A stretch of DNA of 64,000 bases from Pycnopodia helianthoides (GCA_032158295.1 CM063257.1:16894332-16958331), one strand, 5' to 3'; counted from the stretch's first letter, positions 1 to 11,785 are shown. Notes: generated by a model not told the origin, from the sequence alone. A program made the numbers and translations.

Positions 1-115
1 AGTGCACCGGACCCAAGTGGGGCGTGTGTTCGAGTCTCGGTCGTGGCACTGGTGTCCTCGAGCAGGACCCTCAATTCATTGCTTCTCATCATCCAGGAGT
101 AAATTTATGAATCCC
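1..115 (+). mobile_element. tRNA-derived SINE fragment, 5' part
   Basis: The stretch has a B-box-like GTTCGAGTCTCGG, then a TGGCACTGGTGTCCTCGAGCA block and a CCAGGAGTAAATTTATGAATCC block. These match the order seen in the better SINE copies at 40.0 and 55.1 kb. The window edge cuts the 5' end, and the tail is lost near 115. Confidence 0.65.
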
Positions 116-224
116 CACCTAACATCCAATTTGTTGTAAAGATAAGTAGTATAAACGCTTATAAATCTGATAACTGGTCCTGGCTGCACGGCAGTTAAAG
201 GTTGTATGGATTTTGGCCAACGTA

Positions 225-292
225 GGGCTAGATAACTCAGTTGGTAGAGCGCAGGCACGTTAATCCGGTGGTCGTTGGTTCTAATCCCGCTC
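225..292 (+). repeat. tRNA-like sequence, probably a SINE head
   Basis: An A-box-like AACTCAGTTGGTAGAGCG is followed about 35 bases later by a B-box-like GGTTCTAATCC. The acceptor ends do not pair convincingly and no CCA-side context is seen, so a tRNA-derived repeat is more likely than a working tRNA gene. Confidence 0.45.
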
Positions 293-516
293 TTACTCAA
301 TTTGCTAGGTTCAACCCCAAGTTTCCCTTGTGGTTTGTTAATTGATATTTTGATCAATGCTATTTTGATTGAAAATCATTAAAATTCAGAAATTAACTGA
401 AAATTCATTGTAGAAATAGGTACAGACCGAATATTGGAGTTGTGACGTCATCGAACGATTTAGGATTTTGAAAAGGGTGTAGCGTACACCGTTCATAGAT
501 GGATTGCACATGACGT

Positions 517-637
517 CATTGACCACCATCTTTGATGAAAAACAATGGAAACGTGCACGCGTGTACGCGCTGCACACAACTCCCAGCCAATGATAGCCTT
601 TCAAGCGTGCACGTTTCATCAAAGATGGCGGCCAATG
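517..637. mobile_element. Short foldback element with CATTGRCCRCCATC ends
   Basis: The left end CATTGACCACCATCTTTGAT recurs inverted at the right end, where the reverse complement reads CATTGGCCGCCATCTTTGAT. Both arms continue into CGTGCACGC. TGACGTCA motifs lie just outside at 441-448 and 511-518. The element is about 120 bp and has no coding content. Confidence 0.5.
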
Positions 638-1445
638 CAAGGGGGTCCATTGGTAAATGTGTGATTCTTGCCGTTCTGACACGGTTCAACTGAAAGTGCC
701 GAAAGCCTGTGCGCAATGAGGCGAGCCGAAAGAAATCACGTCACACCATAGGCGTATCTAGCGGTTTGATCCGCCTCACCTCTCCAGGGAACAATTACCC
801 TCCTTGACTTCTGGGACACGTAACACGAGGTGGGATGGGCCTGACTTTGGGGGTGACAATAACACAGGGAACAGCAACTGGTAAAATTACAATGTAAAGG
901 AAATTGGAGTCTGCGTGTAACCCGTGCCGTAGGCTGCCTAGCTAAATTACCCGTCTGCAATGTGACATTTCTAATTTGTCAGCAACTAGTCAATTATGAC
1001 TATTTTCACAAAGTTCCCTGCGGATAAGGGTTAATTTGGTCGCGTACTGTAGACCTTCTGGGCATAGGTATACACTGCTAGTGTTAACAAAAAGTGATTG
1101 AACTATCGGGTTGTGTTACATTTTTTGTTTGAATGATGTCAATTGGTAAAAGATGGAATGACGTCAATTGGTAATAGATTCATATTCCTTACAAACTCAC
1201 AAAGGAACCGATATTTTTATTGGTTTTTTAAGTAAACAAAACAATTGTTAAGGTTAATGCAAAATGTGAAATGCCTACACCATTGACTGCATTTATATTA
1301 GTGGCTTTTGAACTGAGCAGTGACGTGAGTTGTTCGAGTCAGCTCAACTCTTTAGGAGTATGCAGCTGCGGCAGGCACTTTTGACTATTAGCTTCTTTAT
1401 CACAATAACAATATCTGCCGTTCTGGTTGCAGGTACCCATATTTG
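638..1445. other. Unassigned stretch
   Basis: No coding exon, RNA gene or clear mobile element is recognised. The only internal structure noted is a short direct repeat near 1136-1175 in which TGACGTCAATTGGTAA follows a near copy, GATGTCAATTGGTAA. Confidence 0.4.
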
Positions 1446-1613
1446 CAGTCGACTCTCGTTATAACAAGATCGCTGGGACTTTCCAAATTACCTCTGTATA
1501 ACAGTACCTATGTTATAAGAGGACACACAAAACAGAAACACAAAGCAGGAATGAGTTTTGCGATTTCAGAATGTACTCTTTATAAGCAGAACGTATTTAT
1601 AACAGTGCTCTCT
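1446..1613 (+). mobile_element. Possible pogo/Tigger-like terminal fragment
   Basis: The segment starts CAGTCGACTCTCGTTATAAC and repeats TTATAAC-type words (TGTATAACAG, TATGTTATAAG). This resembles pogo/Tigger-class termini from memory. No transposase frame is visible and the right end is replaced by a T2 element at 1614. The family call is uncertain. Confidence 0.35.
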
Positions 1614-1871
1614 TTAAAGGGAGTGCGTACCTTTGGTAAATACTCCAACAAATGAATGGCCATAAAAACTGACTCGGTACGAAGCACTGCAGCTGTTGAT
1701 AGTGACTACCATTTTGAGAAACAATTCTCTTCAAATGAATGTGGTTTTAGAGAGAGGGATTCCAAATCATTTCAATACGATTTATTGTGTGTTCCAATTA
1801 CGGATTATTCTTCCTGCGTGGACATAACCGCTCCAGATTTCCAGCGTAATCTCAGACGCTACCACCTTTAA
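1614..1871 (+). mobile_element. T2 TTAA element, old deleted copy
   Basis: It begins at TTAAAGGGAGTGCGTACC and keeps the T2 words CATAAAAACTGAC, TTGTGTGTTCCAATTACGGA and TTCTTCCTGCGTGGACATAA. The right third and TIR seen in the copy at 29785 are missing. It ends at a TTAA that may be fortuitous. Small open frames here are not coding. Confidence 0.7.
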
Positions 1872-2370
1872 AACCCTGCAGTGATGCACTCAACACAGTG
1901 CACTGGCACATATCAAGAAAAACATAACCATTTCAAAATGGTAGATCCCAACCCCGTGATACTCCTTGATATCCTACAGTGTACCAATACACACGTTTTA
2001 GGAGTGGTGTCAATCAACAGGGGTCGTCAATTTGGTCAGGAGGGGTGGTGGACAAATAATTTCGCCGTAGCTCATGCACAAACTCCTATCTCTGCGGCAC
2101 GTGCGCCACAGATCACTACCACAGCTTAGTGGTAGAGCATGTTGTGTCTGACCGCTCTAGGTTCAATGGCCTTTTGTGAATGACGGTCTTGTGATCTTGT
2201 GCCGACAGCAGACTGGTTTAGCAGACATAAATCATTGAGAAAAAGGCAGAACAGACCCTCTTAACCTATCAAATGGGCCTGCCACACCTCTCTGGCAGGA
2301 TGACGTAATACCATTGGGACAAAACAGGTGCGTCGTTCCAGGGTTAAAATGAAATTTTCACGGGTTATTG

Positions 2371-2711
2371 TATAGACCATGTTACATTTGTTTACAGAGT
2401 GGTGACCTCGTACATTATAATGCTATTCCTGACGGGCAAGATGCTACACAGGCTCAATGCGAAAATATATTTATTGTGTCATAATTTACACATAAATTCA
2501 AAATTTACAAAAGCAACAGCTGTACGGCTTTTGAGATGTCCCCCCCCCCCCTCTTCACATCAAAAGTTGAGGAAAATTAGACAGTGCGATCTCCATAAAG
2601 CATAAGATTTGTTGTATTCTTCCGTTAAGCTGTGTACAAATGTGCCCGCCGGAAGTCCAGGCTTTGTGGCTCTTTTGTAAACATGTGATGTCACAGGTCA
2701 CATCGTCTATG
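2371..2711 (+). mobile_element. E element (TATAGACCATG ends), copy 1
   Basis: A dispersed 340 bp repeat shared with 6982-7320 and, inverted, 36806-37124. Its ends are imperfect inverted repeats: TATAGACCATGTTAC at the left, and ATAGACGATGTGACC as the reverse complement of the right. Terminal TA on both sides would fit a TA-inserting superfamily, but a clean duplication is not proven. Confidence 0.7.
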
Positions 2712-2712
2712 T

Positions 2713-2791
2713 ATATATATCTACATTTATATAGGATTATAAACATGCGTCAAACGGTTCCAAAAACACCTAAGGTATACTTGGCTTTTAA
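2713..2791 (+). mobile_element. T2 element right-end fragment
   Basis: The words ATATATCTACATTTATATAG, AACGGTT and CCTAAGGTATACTTGGC followed by TTTTAAAG match the right end of T2 elements at 25239 and 29785. The rest is absent because the E element abuts on the left. Confidence 0.65.
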
Positions 2792-2890
2792 AGACCGTAC
2801 TCCTTTTAATGTGAAGCACGGATGGTTTGGTGTCTAGCTTAGGAACACATTGCTGGGGATAACTGCGCAGTATTGTAATTGCAGTGTATC

Positions 2891-3284
2891 TTAAAGGAAC
2901 ATTACAGAGTTGGTAAGAAAAAAACTTGTAAAATGTACTTTTTGATCACAGATTTACATAAAACTTACACGTTTTAATGATGATGAAAGTAGAAAACATC
3001 CCTTGAAATATTTCTGTCTGAAATGCCATATTTGATGAGAAATGAATAAACTAATTTTCCGATTGGAGTTTATCGCTCAGTGAGCGTTTTATTCATTTGT
3101 TGAATCTATATGATATCATGCAAATGTGTAATCGGTTTTTCACTATTTTCTCGTGAACCAGATGGCCGATCGATCTCAAACTTCTACAGGTTTGTCAGTT
3201 TATGTATATGGTGGATTACATAAAGTGCTTACACTGCCAGCAACAGTTTTGTTAGCAAAAAACAATTCTGTAATGTTCCTTTAA
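2891..3284 (-). mobile_element. T1 TTAA element, full length
   Basis: TTAAAGGAACATTACAGAGT at the left mirrors the right end, which reads AATTCTGTAATGTTCCTTTAA. The interior carries GCTCAGTGAGCG, the GATGGCCGATCGATCTCAAA block and the GTGCTTACACTGCCAGCAAC block. It is a non-coding, miniature TIR element with one TTAA at each edge. Confidence 0.9.
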
Positions 3285-3599
3285 CCTATATCTAGTTCAT
3301 TGCGAATGCTAATGACAGGGAGAACAACAAAAAAGGTGGACTCGGCGCAATCAACAGCACATTCCCGCTACACTGCATGCTTTCGGCTGTTCCCTCACAA
3401 TACTATTAAAGAAATGGATTTTTCCCTTGGGGTGTGTTTCTTTGCTTGGAACTGCTGTTCACTCGCGACGTGACCCCACGGCGTCGGATAGGAAGAAAGC
3501 AAAGCGAATGAAGTGCAGATGGTTTGATACAATGCGGTGGTTAACAGGCGTGACCAGCAGATTAAAGCTAAGGTGCTGGTAATGCGTATACAATTTCTC
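3285..3599. other. Unassigned stretch
   Basis: No repeat family, exon or RNA gene is recognised between the T1 element and the minisatellite. Confidence 0.4.
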
Positions 3600-4655
3600 T
3601 ACCTGGGTTTGTCTACTCTCTTTGAATGAAGTTAAGGTGCATTAGCATTGATGTGAACATTGCTAGACAGAATTCCTCACTGTCTTTTAAACATGGTAGA
3701 GTCAAACATTGGCAATGATGTGATCAGGTTTGTGTCTTTTAATCTTTGAATGAAGTTAAGGTACAGCATTAGCATTGATGTGGATATTGCTACTACAGAA
3801 TTCTTCACTGTCTTTGAAACATGATAGAGTAATACATTGGTAATGATGTGATCAGGTTTTTTTTGGGGTTTATTTAATCTTTGAATGAGAGTTAAGGTAC
3901 AATTAGCAATGTGAGCATTGCTCTTCAGATGTTTGCTCTCTTGAATCAAGATACGGTACAATTGCAATTGAACATTGCTACTTCGGTCTGTTTACTCCTT
4001 GATCAGATGAGGAACACCATTGGCATTGATGAACATTGCTCTTCGGGTTTGTTTACTCTCTTTGAATCAGGATAAAGGAACACTGCATTGATGTGAACAT
4101 TGCTGACTCAGATGTTTACTCTCTTTGAAATCAGATAAGAGTCAACATTGGCAATGATGAGCATTGCTGCTTCAGAATTTGCCTACCTCTTGAATCAAGA
4201 TAAGGTACAAATTGGCAATGTGAAGCATTGCTGCTTCGATTGTTTACTCTCTTTGAATCAGAGATGACGGTACAAGATTAGCATTGATACAACATTGCTG
4301 CTTCGGGTCTGTTTACTCTCTTTGAATCAGGATAAAGTACAACACTGGCATTGTTGTGAACATTGCTGGACAGAATTCCTCACCGTCTTTGAAACATGAT
4401 AGAGTCAAACATTGGCAATGATGAGAGATTGCTGCTTTGATTTTGCCTACTCTCTTTGAGTCAAGATAAGGTACAACATTGGCAATGTGAGCATTGCTGC
4501 TTCAGATTGTTTGCTCTCTTTGAATCAAGACACGGTACAGGATTAGCATTGATACAACATTCCTGCATCGGGTCTGTTGACTCTCTTTGAATCAAGATAA
4601 GGTACAACATTGGCAATGATGTGAACAGTGCAGCTTCGGGTTCGTTCACTCCACT
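3600..4655 (+). repeat. Degenerate ~60 bp minisatellite (CTTTGAATCAAGATAAGG unit)
   Basis: About 17 units repeat the order CTCTTTGAATCAAGATAAGG, TACAACATTGGCAATGATG, GAACATTGCTGCTTCGGG. Length and sequence vary by indels, so the period drifts. The same core recurs in an array at 46516-47495 and as single units near 5812 and 51270. No frame stays open. Confidence 0.85.
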
Positions 4656-5085
4656 GTAACTTCATCTTTCTCATTTTAGAAAATCGGAAATATTGGCAAA
4701 ATTGCTGTTTCTTGTGTTTATATTCTGAGGAAATCAGATTTGAAAAAAGGTGTTTTGAAAAGTGTTTTTGTTTGTAACCGTAGGTTTTACTCTATTTTGA
4801 CAGTGCAGTGAACTACATTTGGAAATGTTCCAGTGTTGTTGCTACTCGCTGTATGATTACACTCTTGAATCAAGCTATTGCACGACGTAAACTGTGTTTG
4901 CAAAATGGATCTGTAGACCATCCAAGTTGGTCACATGTAAAAAAAATAATTTCGAACCTGTTTTGTCCATTCACATTGAAATTAAGGAAACAAATGGTGC
5001 ACTTTAACGTGTCCAAATTTTGTAATACACATGCGAACTCAAATAAACTTAACCTAAGCTGGGTAAAATGTTTCTTAATCAGATA
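4656..5085. other. Unassigned stretch between two arrays
   Basis: A 92-codon open frame spans about 4808-5086, but nothing in its sequence suggests a protein family and no splice or promoter context stands out. I do not call it a gene. Confidence 0.35.
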
Positions 5086-5805
5086 ATAGTGACCGGGCTA
5101 GGATCCAATATGAATTTTTTCAGAAAATAGTGACCCGGCTATGATCCAATATGAATTTGTTCAGAAAATAGTGACCGGCTAGGATCCAATATGAATTTGT
5201 TCAGAAAATAGTGACCGGCTATGATCCAATATGAATTTGTTCAGAAAATAGTGACCTGGCTAGGATCCAATATGAATTTAGGTTGAAAAAATGACCCGGC
5301 TAGGATCCAATATGAATTAGTTTGAAAAAGTGACCCGGCTAGAATCCAATATGAATTTGTTCAGAAAATAGTGACCTGGCTAGGATCCAATATGAATTTA
5401 GGTTGAAAAAATGACCCGGCTAGGATCCAATATGAATTTAGTTTGAAAAAAGTGACCCGGCTAGAATCCAATATGAATTTGGTTAGAAAATAGTTACCCG
5501 GCTAGGAACCAATGTGAATTTAGGTTGAAAAAAGTGACCCGGCCAGGATCCAATATGAACTTAGTTTGAACATAGTGACCCGGCTAGGATCCAATATGAA
5601 TTTAGTTTGACAAAAATGACCCGGCTAGGATCCAATATGAATTTGGTTAGAAAATAGTGACCCTGCTAGGATCCAATATGAATTTAGTTTGAAAATAGTG
5701 ACCCGGCTTGGATCAAATATGAATTTGGTTAGAAAATAGTGACCCTGCTAGGATCCAATATGAATTTGGGTAGAAAATAGTGACCCGTCAAGGAACAGAT
5801 ATGAC
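5086..5805 (+). repeat. 42 bp tandem repeat array
   Basis: About 17 units follow the pattern GTGACCCGGCTAGGATCC, AATATGAATTT, then AGTTTGAAAATA or GTTCAGAAAATA. The GGATCC core is nearly invariant while the A-rich linker alternates among a few variants. Unit types recur in runs, as expected from unequal exchange. Confidence 0.9.
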
Positions 5806-5842
5806 TTTAACTTTAGAGTTCTTTGAATCAAGATAAGGTAGA
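5806..5842 (+). repeat. Single unit of the ~60 bp minisatellite
   Basis: AGTTCTTTGAATCAAGATAA and GGTAGAGC match the core of the 3.6-4.66 kb array. The 42 bp array therefore lies between pieces of the same minisatellite family. Confidence 0.65.
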
Positions 5843-6383
5843 GCTGTTGGTTTAAAGTGCCCCCCCCCCCGAGAATAAGACTCTTCACAAAGAGGGGAGG
5901 CGGGTCAAGCAGTCTGTATGTACCTTAACATTTTATGCGGATGATGTTGTATCTTTAACCGGGTTTAGACCCGTGTGAGCTTTCGATGCTCGGAGTGTAT
6001 TTAATTACACGAGTTTTTTTTCCCCGGCTATTGGTCCTCCGTCTTTTATTTCTGCTTTTCCGCTGCCTGCCGAATCGCCAATCGGATTAAAACCGAATGT
6101 CATTTACTGCAGGCGGTTCAGCCTCTCAGTGCGGTGTAGTATAACCAACGGCAGGGCTTGTTTGCAGCGGGGTGATGATGCCTTGGGGGCATACAGAAGT
6201 AGGCTACTTGGGCCCCCGGGGTGGTGGGGGGGGGTCTGCTAATCTGTGGTGTTTTTTATTGGAGGGGAAAGTCGCACTAAAAGTTGTGAAGGTAAGGTGG
6301 CGTGGTGGTGTCACCTTGACTGCGTAAACCCATCACTAAAAGTACGATCATCATGTCTTATCTCACAGATTGTCAGCATTATC
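5843..6383. other. Unassigned stretch with homopolymer runs
   Basis: It contains a C10 tract near 5861 and a G-rich run near 6210-6236. No exon or named repeat is recognised. Confidence 0.4.
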
Positions 6384-6776
6384 TTAAAGGAACATTACAG
6401 AATTGGTAAGAAAAAAACTTGTAAAATATACTTTTGATCACAGATTTACATAAAACTTACACGGTCTAATGATGATGATAGTAGAAAACATCCCTTGAAA
6501 TATTTTTGTCTGAAATGCCATATTTGATGAGAAATTAATAAACTAATTTTCCGATTGGAGTTCATCGCTCAGTGAGCGTTTTATTCATTTGTTGAACCTA
6601 TATGATTTCATGCAAATGTGTAATCGGTTTTTCACTATTTTCTCGTGACCCAGATGGCCGATCGATCTCAAACTTCTACAGGTTTGTCAGTTTATGTATA
6701 TGGTGGATTACATAAAGTGCTTACACTGCCAGCAACTGTTTTGTTAGCAAAAACCAATTATGAAATGTTCCTTTAA
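6384..6776 (-). mobile_element. T1 TTAA element, full length
   Basis: It has the complete T1 order with TTAAAGGAACATTACAGAAT at the left. The right TIR carries a substitution (AATTATGAAATGTTCCTTTAA instead of AATTCTGTAATG). The central GCTCAGTGAGCG palindrome is intact. Confidence 0.9.
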
Positions 6777-6981
6777 AGTGCCAACATTATGCAAAATCGG
6801 TAGGAAAAGCTTAGTTGTCGCTCTTTTTTGGTCTGGTTTCGGTTTTGTTGATCAGCATCTAACAATTTGCGAAGTCTATGCCTCATAATCATCTAGTTTC
6901 TGAACTATGCACTGAACACTGAACAACCTAAGAACTTGGAATTGCGTTTTCACGAAGTGCCAGAAAACATTTGTCACTTCG

Positions 6982-7320
6982 TATAGACCATGTTACATTT
7001 GTTTACAGAGTGGTGACCTCGTACATTATAATGCTATTCCCTGACGGGCAAGATGCTACACAGGCTCAATGGGAAAATTTATATTTTGTGTCATAATTTT
7101 CACATCAATTCAACATTTACAAGAGCACCAGCTGTACAGCTTTTGAGACGTCCCCCCTTTCTTCATATCAAAAGTTGAGGAAAATCAGACAGTGCGATCT
7201 CCATAAAACATCAGATTTGTTGTAATCTTCCATTGAGCTGTGTACAAAAGTGCCCGCCGGAAGTCCAGGCTCTGTGGCTCTTTTGTAAACATGTGATGTC
7301 ACAGGTCACATCGTCTATAG
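6982..7320 (+). mobile_element. E element, copy 2
   Basis: It is nearly collinear with 2371-2711, including GACGGGCAAGATGCTACACA, CAGTGCGATCTCCATAAA and GTGCCCGCCGGAAGTCCAGG. The terminal TATAGACCATG and CATCGTCTATA are both intact. Confidence 0.75.
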
Positions 7321-7639
7321 ACGTGACCGCGTTGATTGTACAGCTGGCACAGTGCCAAATGTGAGCGCTCCAGCTTTTGCGTTTCCACGAAGTAGCATCA
7401 ACTTTGACCCTCCTACTGTTTTCACGACCAGCCAAATGTTTGCACACGACGCGCTACTCACAGACCACATTTTGTTGGTACAGTTTCACGAAGATTAAAA
7501 ATTACTCATTAAGGAAACACGTTGTGAACATAATTTAAAAAGAGATTTGATTTAAGATCTCCACTATACCCTGGAAAACATTTAAAAAGATTAAATAACA
7601 AACAGTCTACGAACCATTTATATAAAAAAATTAAATAGC

Positions 7640-7979
7640 TTAAAGCATTGTGTACAATAATTGGTAATTGTTAAATACCAGTATCCACACTTTGTGCAAC
7701 CAAACATATCCATAAAATAACAAACCTGTGAAAATTTAAGCTCAATCGGTCATCAGAGTCACAAGCAAACAGTAAAAGACCCCTTTATATGTTTTCACTG
7801 TTTTCAAAAATGTGATTTTATCACTGTGATCAAAACTAATTGTTTTACTAATTTTTCAAAAAGTATAGCATTTCAAGCAAACCTATTTCAAGGGAAGTTT
7901 TCCACCATGACCATCTTCCATGTGGAAATCTGTGAGCATTCTTATTTTTAGTCTTGCCAATGTTGTACACATCCTTCAA
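7640..7979 (+). mobile_element. T3 TTAA element
   Basis: It starts TTAAAGCATTGTGTACAATA and ends CCAATGTTGTACACATCC, an imperfect TIR. The interior holds AACAAACCTGTGAAAATTT, AGCTCAATCGGTCATCAGAG and a decayed central palindrome around GTGATTTTATCACTGTGATC. The right TTAA has mutated to TCAA. Confidence 0.75.
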
Positions 7980-8348
7980 CTTCAAACGTGGTGTTCTCTC
8001 CAAACATTAAGGTCTGGCTGCAGGGGACTTGTTGGCACTTCGAGATGAGGCTGACGCGTTTGGTTATGAAGGCAGGTGTTAGCCATATTGGAAATAGTGG
8101 TCCGGGATCGGACATTCTAAATAATGTTCATCATTGGTTTTAGAAGAGGAAATGTATTCCCCAAATTCACCAAGCAATAACATCCAACCAGCCTGTGAAC
8201 TTTTCATTAAATTCGGAAAGACAAACAAAATAAATAAATAAACAACATGTTAAGCTTAAAGGGGTTTTTTGTTTGTTTGTTTTTATTGCTGCCCGACATA
8301 TTTTTCAAGATGGTTGCCATTTTTTCGGTGTGTTTTTTTTCTGTGTGC

Positions 8349-8692
8349 TTAAAGGAACATTACAGAATTGTTTTTTGCTACCAAACAGTTGCTGGCAGTG
8401 TAAGCACTTTATGTAATCCACCATATACATAAACTGACATACCTGTAGAAGTTTGAGATCGATCGGCCATCTGGGTCACGAGAAAATAGTAAAAAAAACG
8501 ATAACACATTTGCATGAAATCGTATAGATTCAACAAATGAATAAAATGCTCACTGAGCAATAAACTCCAATCAGAAAATTAGTTTATTCATTTCTCATCA
8601 AATATGGCATTTCTGTGTAAGTTTTATGTAAATCTGTGATCAAAAGTTATTTTACAAGTTTTTTTCTTACCAATTCTGTAATGTTCCTTTAA
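8349..8692 (+). mobile_element. T1 TTAA element with internal deletion
   Basis: Both TIRs are intact, but the copy is 344 bp. The block AGACAGAAATATTTCAAGGG with the TCATCATCATTAGACC region is lost from the right half. The central palindrome is GCTCACTGAGC. Confidence 0.88.
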
Positions 8693-9456
8693 GTCTAAAA
8701 ATACGATCTTACTTATTTGAAAATTATTTTTTTCGTCAGAGATTGTAAAAATCTGTCCTTCAAAAAAATATTAATAATTATATAAAAATAAAAGGAGGCG
8801 GTCTCTAAAAAGGGGCGGGCGTGGACGCTCATCATGTTTGTTTTTGTATTGGTCTAATCCCATTCTATGTTTGTGGAGTAGGCAACGACAAAACGTTTGT
8901 TTTGTCACATATATTTCGGTTTACGTTGTGCTTGTTTCAGATGCGGTACTCAAAATAAGCAATGTGGATTCAGGCTCTCTCGACTTCGACAGTTAAACTC
9001 GGAAGATCTTTTTTTTCTGAAGGATTTGCTTAGCCGTACGACCCTGGGGGAACTGCCCTACTCACACAATTGATTAGACCAAAATTGTGACTTTTTAGGC
9101 GTGCGACACAGCGGGGAACTAACCCAAAATGTGGGCAAAAACGGTGGGGCACATTCGGGAAGCAGAAAAAGGGCCAGCAACGCAAAAACGTATTTAGAAA
9201 TTGGTACTTATGTTTTGGTGTACATTTTCTGGCAAATCAACCCCTGTGTCCCCCTTCAAAGAAGTCCCCATGATGACTTGGACTGGTAAAAACTTAATCA
9301 AGAATGAAAGTTAATTTCTTTTACGTCGTCTCCAAAAATATTTGGCTGTGCCGTTTTAATCTTTTACGAGACCGAGTTTGGTGAAAATTCCCGATGATTC
9401 GTGTGAAGAGGGCACGAATAAACGTTGTGCTGCTAGCCACCTCGTGCTTGCATTGT
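8693..9456. other. Unassigned stretch
   Basis: No mobile element, exon or RNA gene recognised. Short open frames here show no family resemblance. Confidence 0.4.
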
Positions 9457-9770
9457 TTAAGTTTATTCTGAAAGCCTACCGATAATGAAGTTCACACTGA
9501 AACAAAAACAAATTCTGTGAAATATTTCCCTCTGAAATGAAGTCGTATTCGGGAAAATTGTATCTGAAAACCTTGGGTTAAAAACACAACGGGTGATTTT
9601 GGTTATAAAGACCACAATTAAGGCCAATGTGTATACTGAAGGTGTGCATTGTTTTTCATTATTTTCTCCTGACTCACACATCGGATAAAGCACAAAATTG
9701 TCCTAGGTTTGTTATTTCGTATAATGGTTGATAACACAAAACATGAACACTGTCTGAGACTTGTTAGGTA
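9457..9770 (-). mobile_element. Diverged T1/T3-like TTAA element relic
   Basis: After a TTAA at 9457 the order of the superfamily core is kept in reverse orientation: AATTCTGTGAAATATTTCCC, then TTTTTCATTATTTTCTCCTG, then CTAGGTTTGTTATTTCGT. Terminal repeats are unrecognisable, so this is an old copy. Confidence 0.45.
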
Positions 9771-9775
9771 TATCT

Positions 9776-10378
9776 ACCAATCCTGATACTGATCCAGATC
9801 CGGGTCCAATTGGGTTCTGACCCTAACCCGGAAGCTGTGTCAAAATGACGCAGAAGCAGGGTCAAAAGCAAATTTGTTCCAATCGGCTGCGGGTCAGCTA
9901 GCCTTGACCAGGAGATTAATTTGGTCTTCATTTATTTATTTGTTTCCTTTGCGCCGCACAACCCACCAGAGCTAGCGCACACAAACCCGCTATCTGTTTG
10001 TGTGCGTGCGTGTGTGTACAGCCAGCACTGCAGTACAGTATCGCTATTTTATGCGCCCGCTCTGTGAGCGTGTGCGTGTATGTTGCGTGTACTAACGGAC
10101 GGCCTCCGCATGCGGACACACATACGACTGCGGATGACTCGCGCACAGTAGTAGTATACGAGCATCGTGCGACGTGATACACACATTACCCACAGTGCTA
10201 TGTTTAGGCAACGGTGGGTTTTATACGGCGTCTTTTTCGGAGTGAAAACTGCGACTGCCTTGAGCAAGGCTACGGGTCAGCCTGACCTAGAAATTGGTCA
10301 GGCACCCTTGGTTTCATTACCAGAAAGATATAGTATTAATTATCCGGAATCCGGGTAAATTCTGAGCCGGAAGTTTTT
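9776..10378. mobile_element. Element rich in GGGTCA words, with CCGG-type ends
   Basis: Its left part carries CAGATCCGGGTCC and CTGACCCTAACCCGGAAG. Its right end CCGGAATCCGGGTAAATTCT then GAGCCGGAAGT inverts to ACTTCCGGCTCAGAATTT. The same end type bounds 59920-60620 (ACTTCCGGGTCAGAGTTG). Internal GT/CA-rich sequence may be a nested insertion. Confidence 0.45.
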
Positions 10379-10782
10379 TTTTTGTGTTTCCAGTTATTTT
10401 TAAACAAACATTGTGAGAGCTCCTTTTACCTTTACTGCACCCGTTCTCAAGGCCAAATGAATCCATCTAATAAACACTATCGGGGTATGAAGTCGTTTTC
10501 AGGTATTGGTCGATGAACTCTAGACCAGTGAACACGAAACCTAGACCAGTGACCTCCTTAAGATAGCACCCCCACCCCCGCTCTAGAGTTGGGGACAGCT
10601 GTATCCCTCGAACTTTCGATTGAAAAGGCTCCACAGAAGTAGCCTCCCTGATTGGTGTTGATTTGCTCAAAATTAAAGGTGCTGAACTCACAGGAATTTT
10701 TCTAAGTAGGAGTAGGAGTCTAGTTCTAAGCGCCACTGGTCTGTGTTTGACAGATTTCAATGTTCCGTGTCGTGGCCGAGCG

Positions 10783-11126
10783 TGACGCTGTGTGAAATCT
10801 TTGTCTTGAAAATGGAGTGAAAGTCCATTTTTCTCCATGAAATTGTAGCTTCCCCCTTTCACCTTGTTTTCACGGAGTTCTCTTCTAACTACACAGTGTT
10901 TGATGCTGTTTTCACTGTGATGTATTGCTGAAAACAGCCCAAGGCTATCTATCATGGTGAAATTCATGGAGGCCTGTCAATGGTCTGGAGACTATCTTTT
11001 TTCAACATGATTTAAAGGGAACTGAAATTTCCTTAAAGTATGATGAAAGAGGAATAATGCACTGATTTTCAGCCAAATCCTGCCTTCACTGAGACTTTGT
11101 GGTTTCACAATGAAGATTTTTATAGT
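10783..11126 (-). mobile_element. H element, inverted relic of the 51655-52037 repeat
   Basis: Shared words with 51655-52037, in reverse orientation, include ATCTTTGTCTTGAAAATGGA, the GATTTAAAGGGAA region, GGTCTGGAGACT and the CAGCCAAATCCTGC region. A 166-codon open frame on the minus strand begins in this element and is not a gene. Confidence 0.6.
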
Positions 11127-11144
11127 TTTAATATTTATTATCAG

Positions 11145-11148
<4 letters not shown>

Positions 11149-11190
<42 letters not shown>
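11149..11190 (+). repeat. (GT)n microsatellite
   Basis: About 20 GT dinucleotides, the first of four GT tracts in the next 800 bases. Confidence 0.95.
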
Positions 11191-11191
<1 letters not shown>

Positions 11192-11344
11192 TTTGTAGTG
11201 ACATTCAAACCGTGGACTTACAACAAAAGGGACAATAGGTCCACGTTTGCTATCACAAAGGAAAACAATGGGGTCCACGTTTGTCAGGACAAAGAGTTGA
11301 ACAAAGGAGGGTCCACGATTGCAGGTCATTACACACTTGTGTGT

Positions 11345-11379
<35 letters not shown>

Positions 11380-11533
11380 ACACAGAAGGGCATATGTGGG
11401 GTCCTGACAACAATGGAACAATGGACCCCACAAGGTCATTTCAATAGGAACAATTGGGCCCCACAAGGGAATTCTTCAGAAAAGGGAATAATAGAACAAC
11501 AATAGCAGTACCCCACAAACCGGATCCGTAAGG

Positions 11534-11595
<62 letters not shown>

Positions 11596-11749
11596 ACACA
11601 GAATGGCATATGTGGGGTCCTGACAACAATGGAACAATGGACCCCACAAGGTCATTTCAATAGGAACAATTGGGCCCCACAAGGGAATTCTTCAGAAAAG
11701 GGAATAATAGAACAACAATAGCAGTACCCCACAAACCGGATCCGTAAGG

Positions 11750-11785
<36 letters not shown>

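Noticed and set aside
2110..2165. tRNA-like string (CTTAGTGGTAGAGCATG.. GGTTCAATGGCC)
   Set aside because: The B box is poor and the acceptor and anticodon stems do not pair. It is at best a very old tRNA-derived relic.
4808..5086. 92-codon plus-strand frame
   Set aside because: No domain signature, and it ends where the 42 bp array begins. Its length is within chance for AT-rich DNA.
5086..5805. Regular short repeats that might suggest a CRISPR array
   Set aside because: Units are contiguous and diverged, with no unique spacers or cas genes, and the surrounding DNA is clearly metazoan. It is a satellite.
10467..10967. 166-codon minus-strand open frame
   Set aside because: It starts inside the H repeat and has no domain, start context or splice support.
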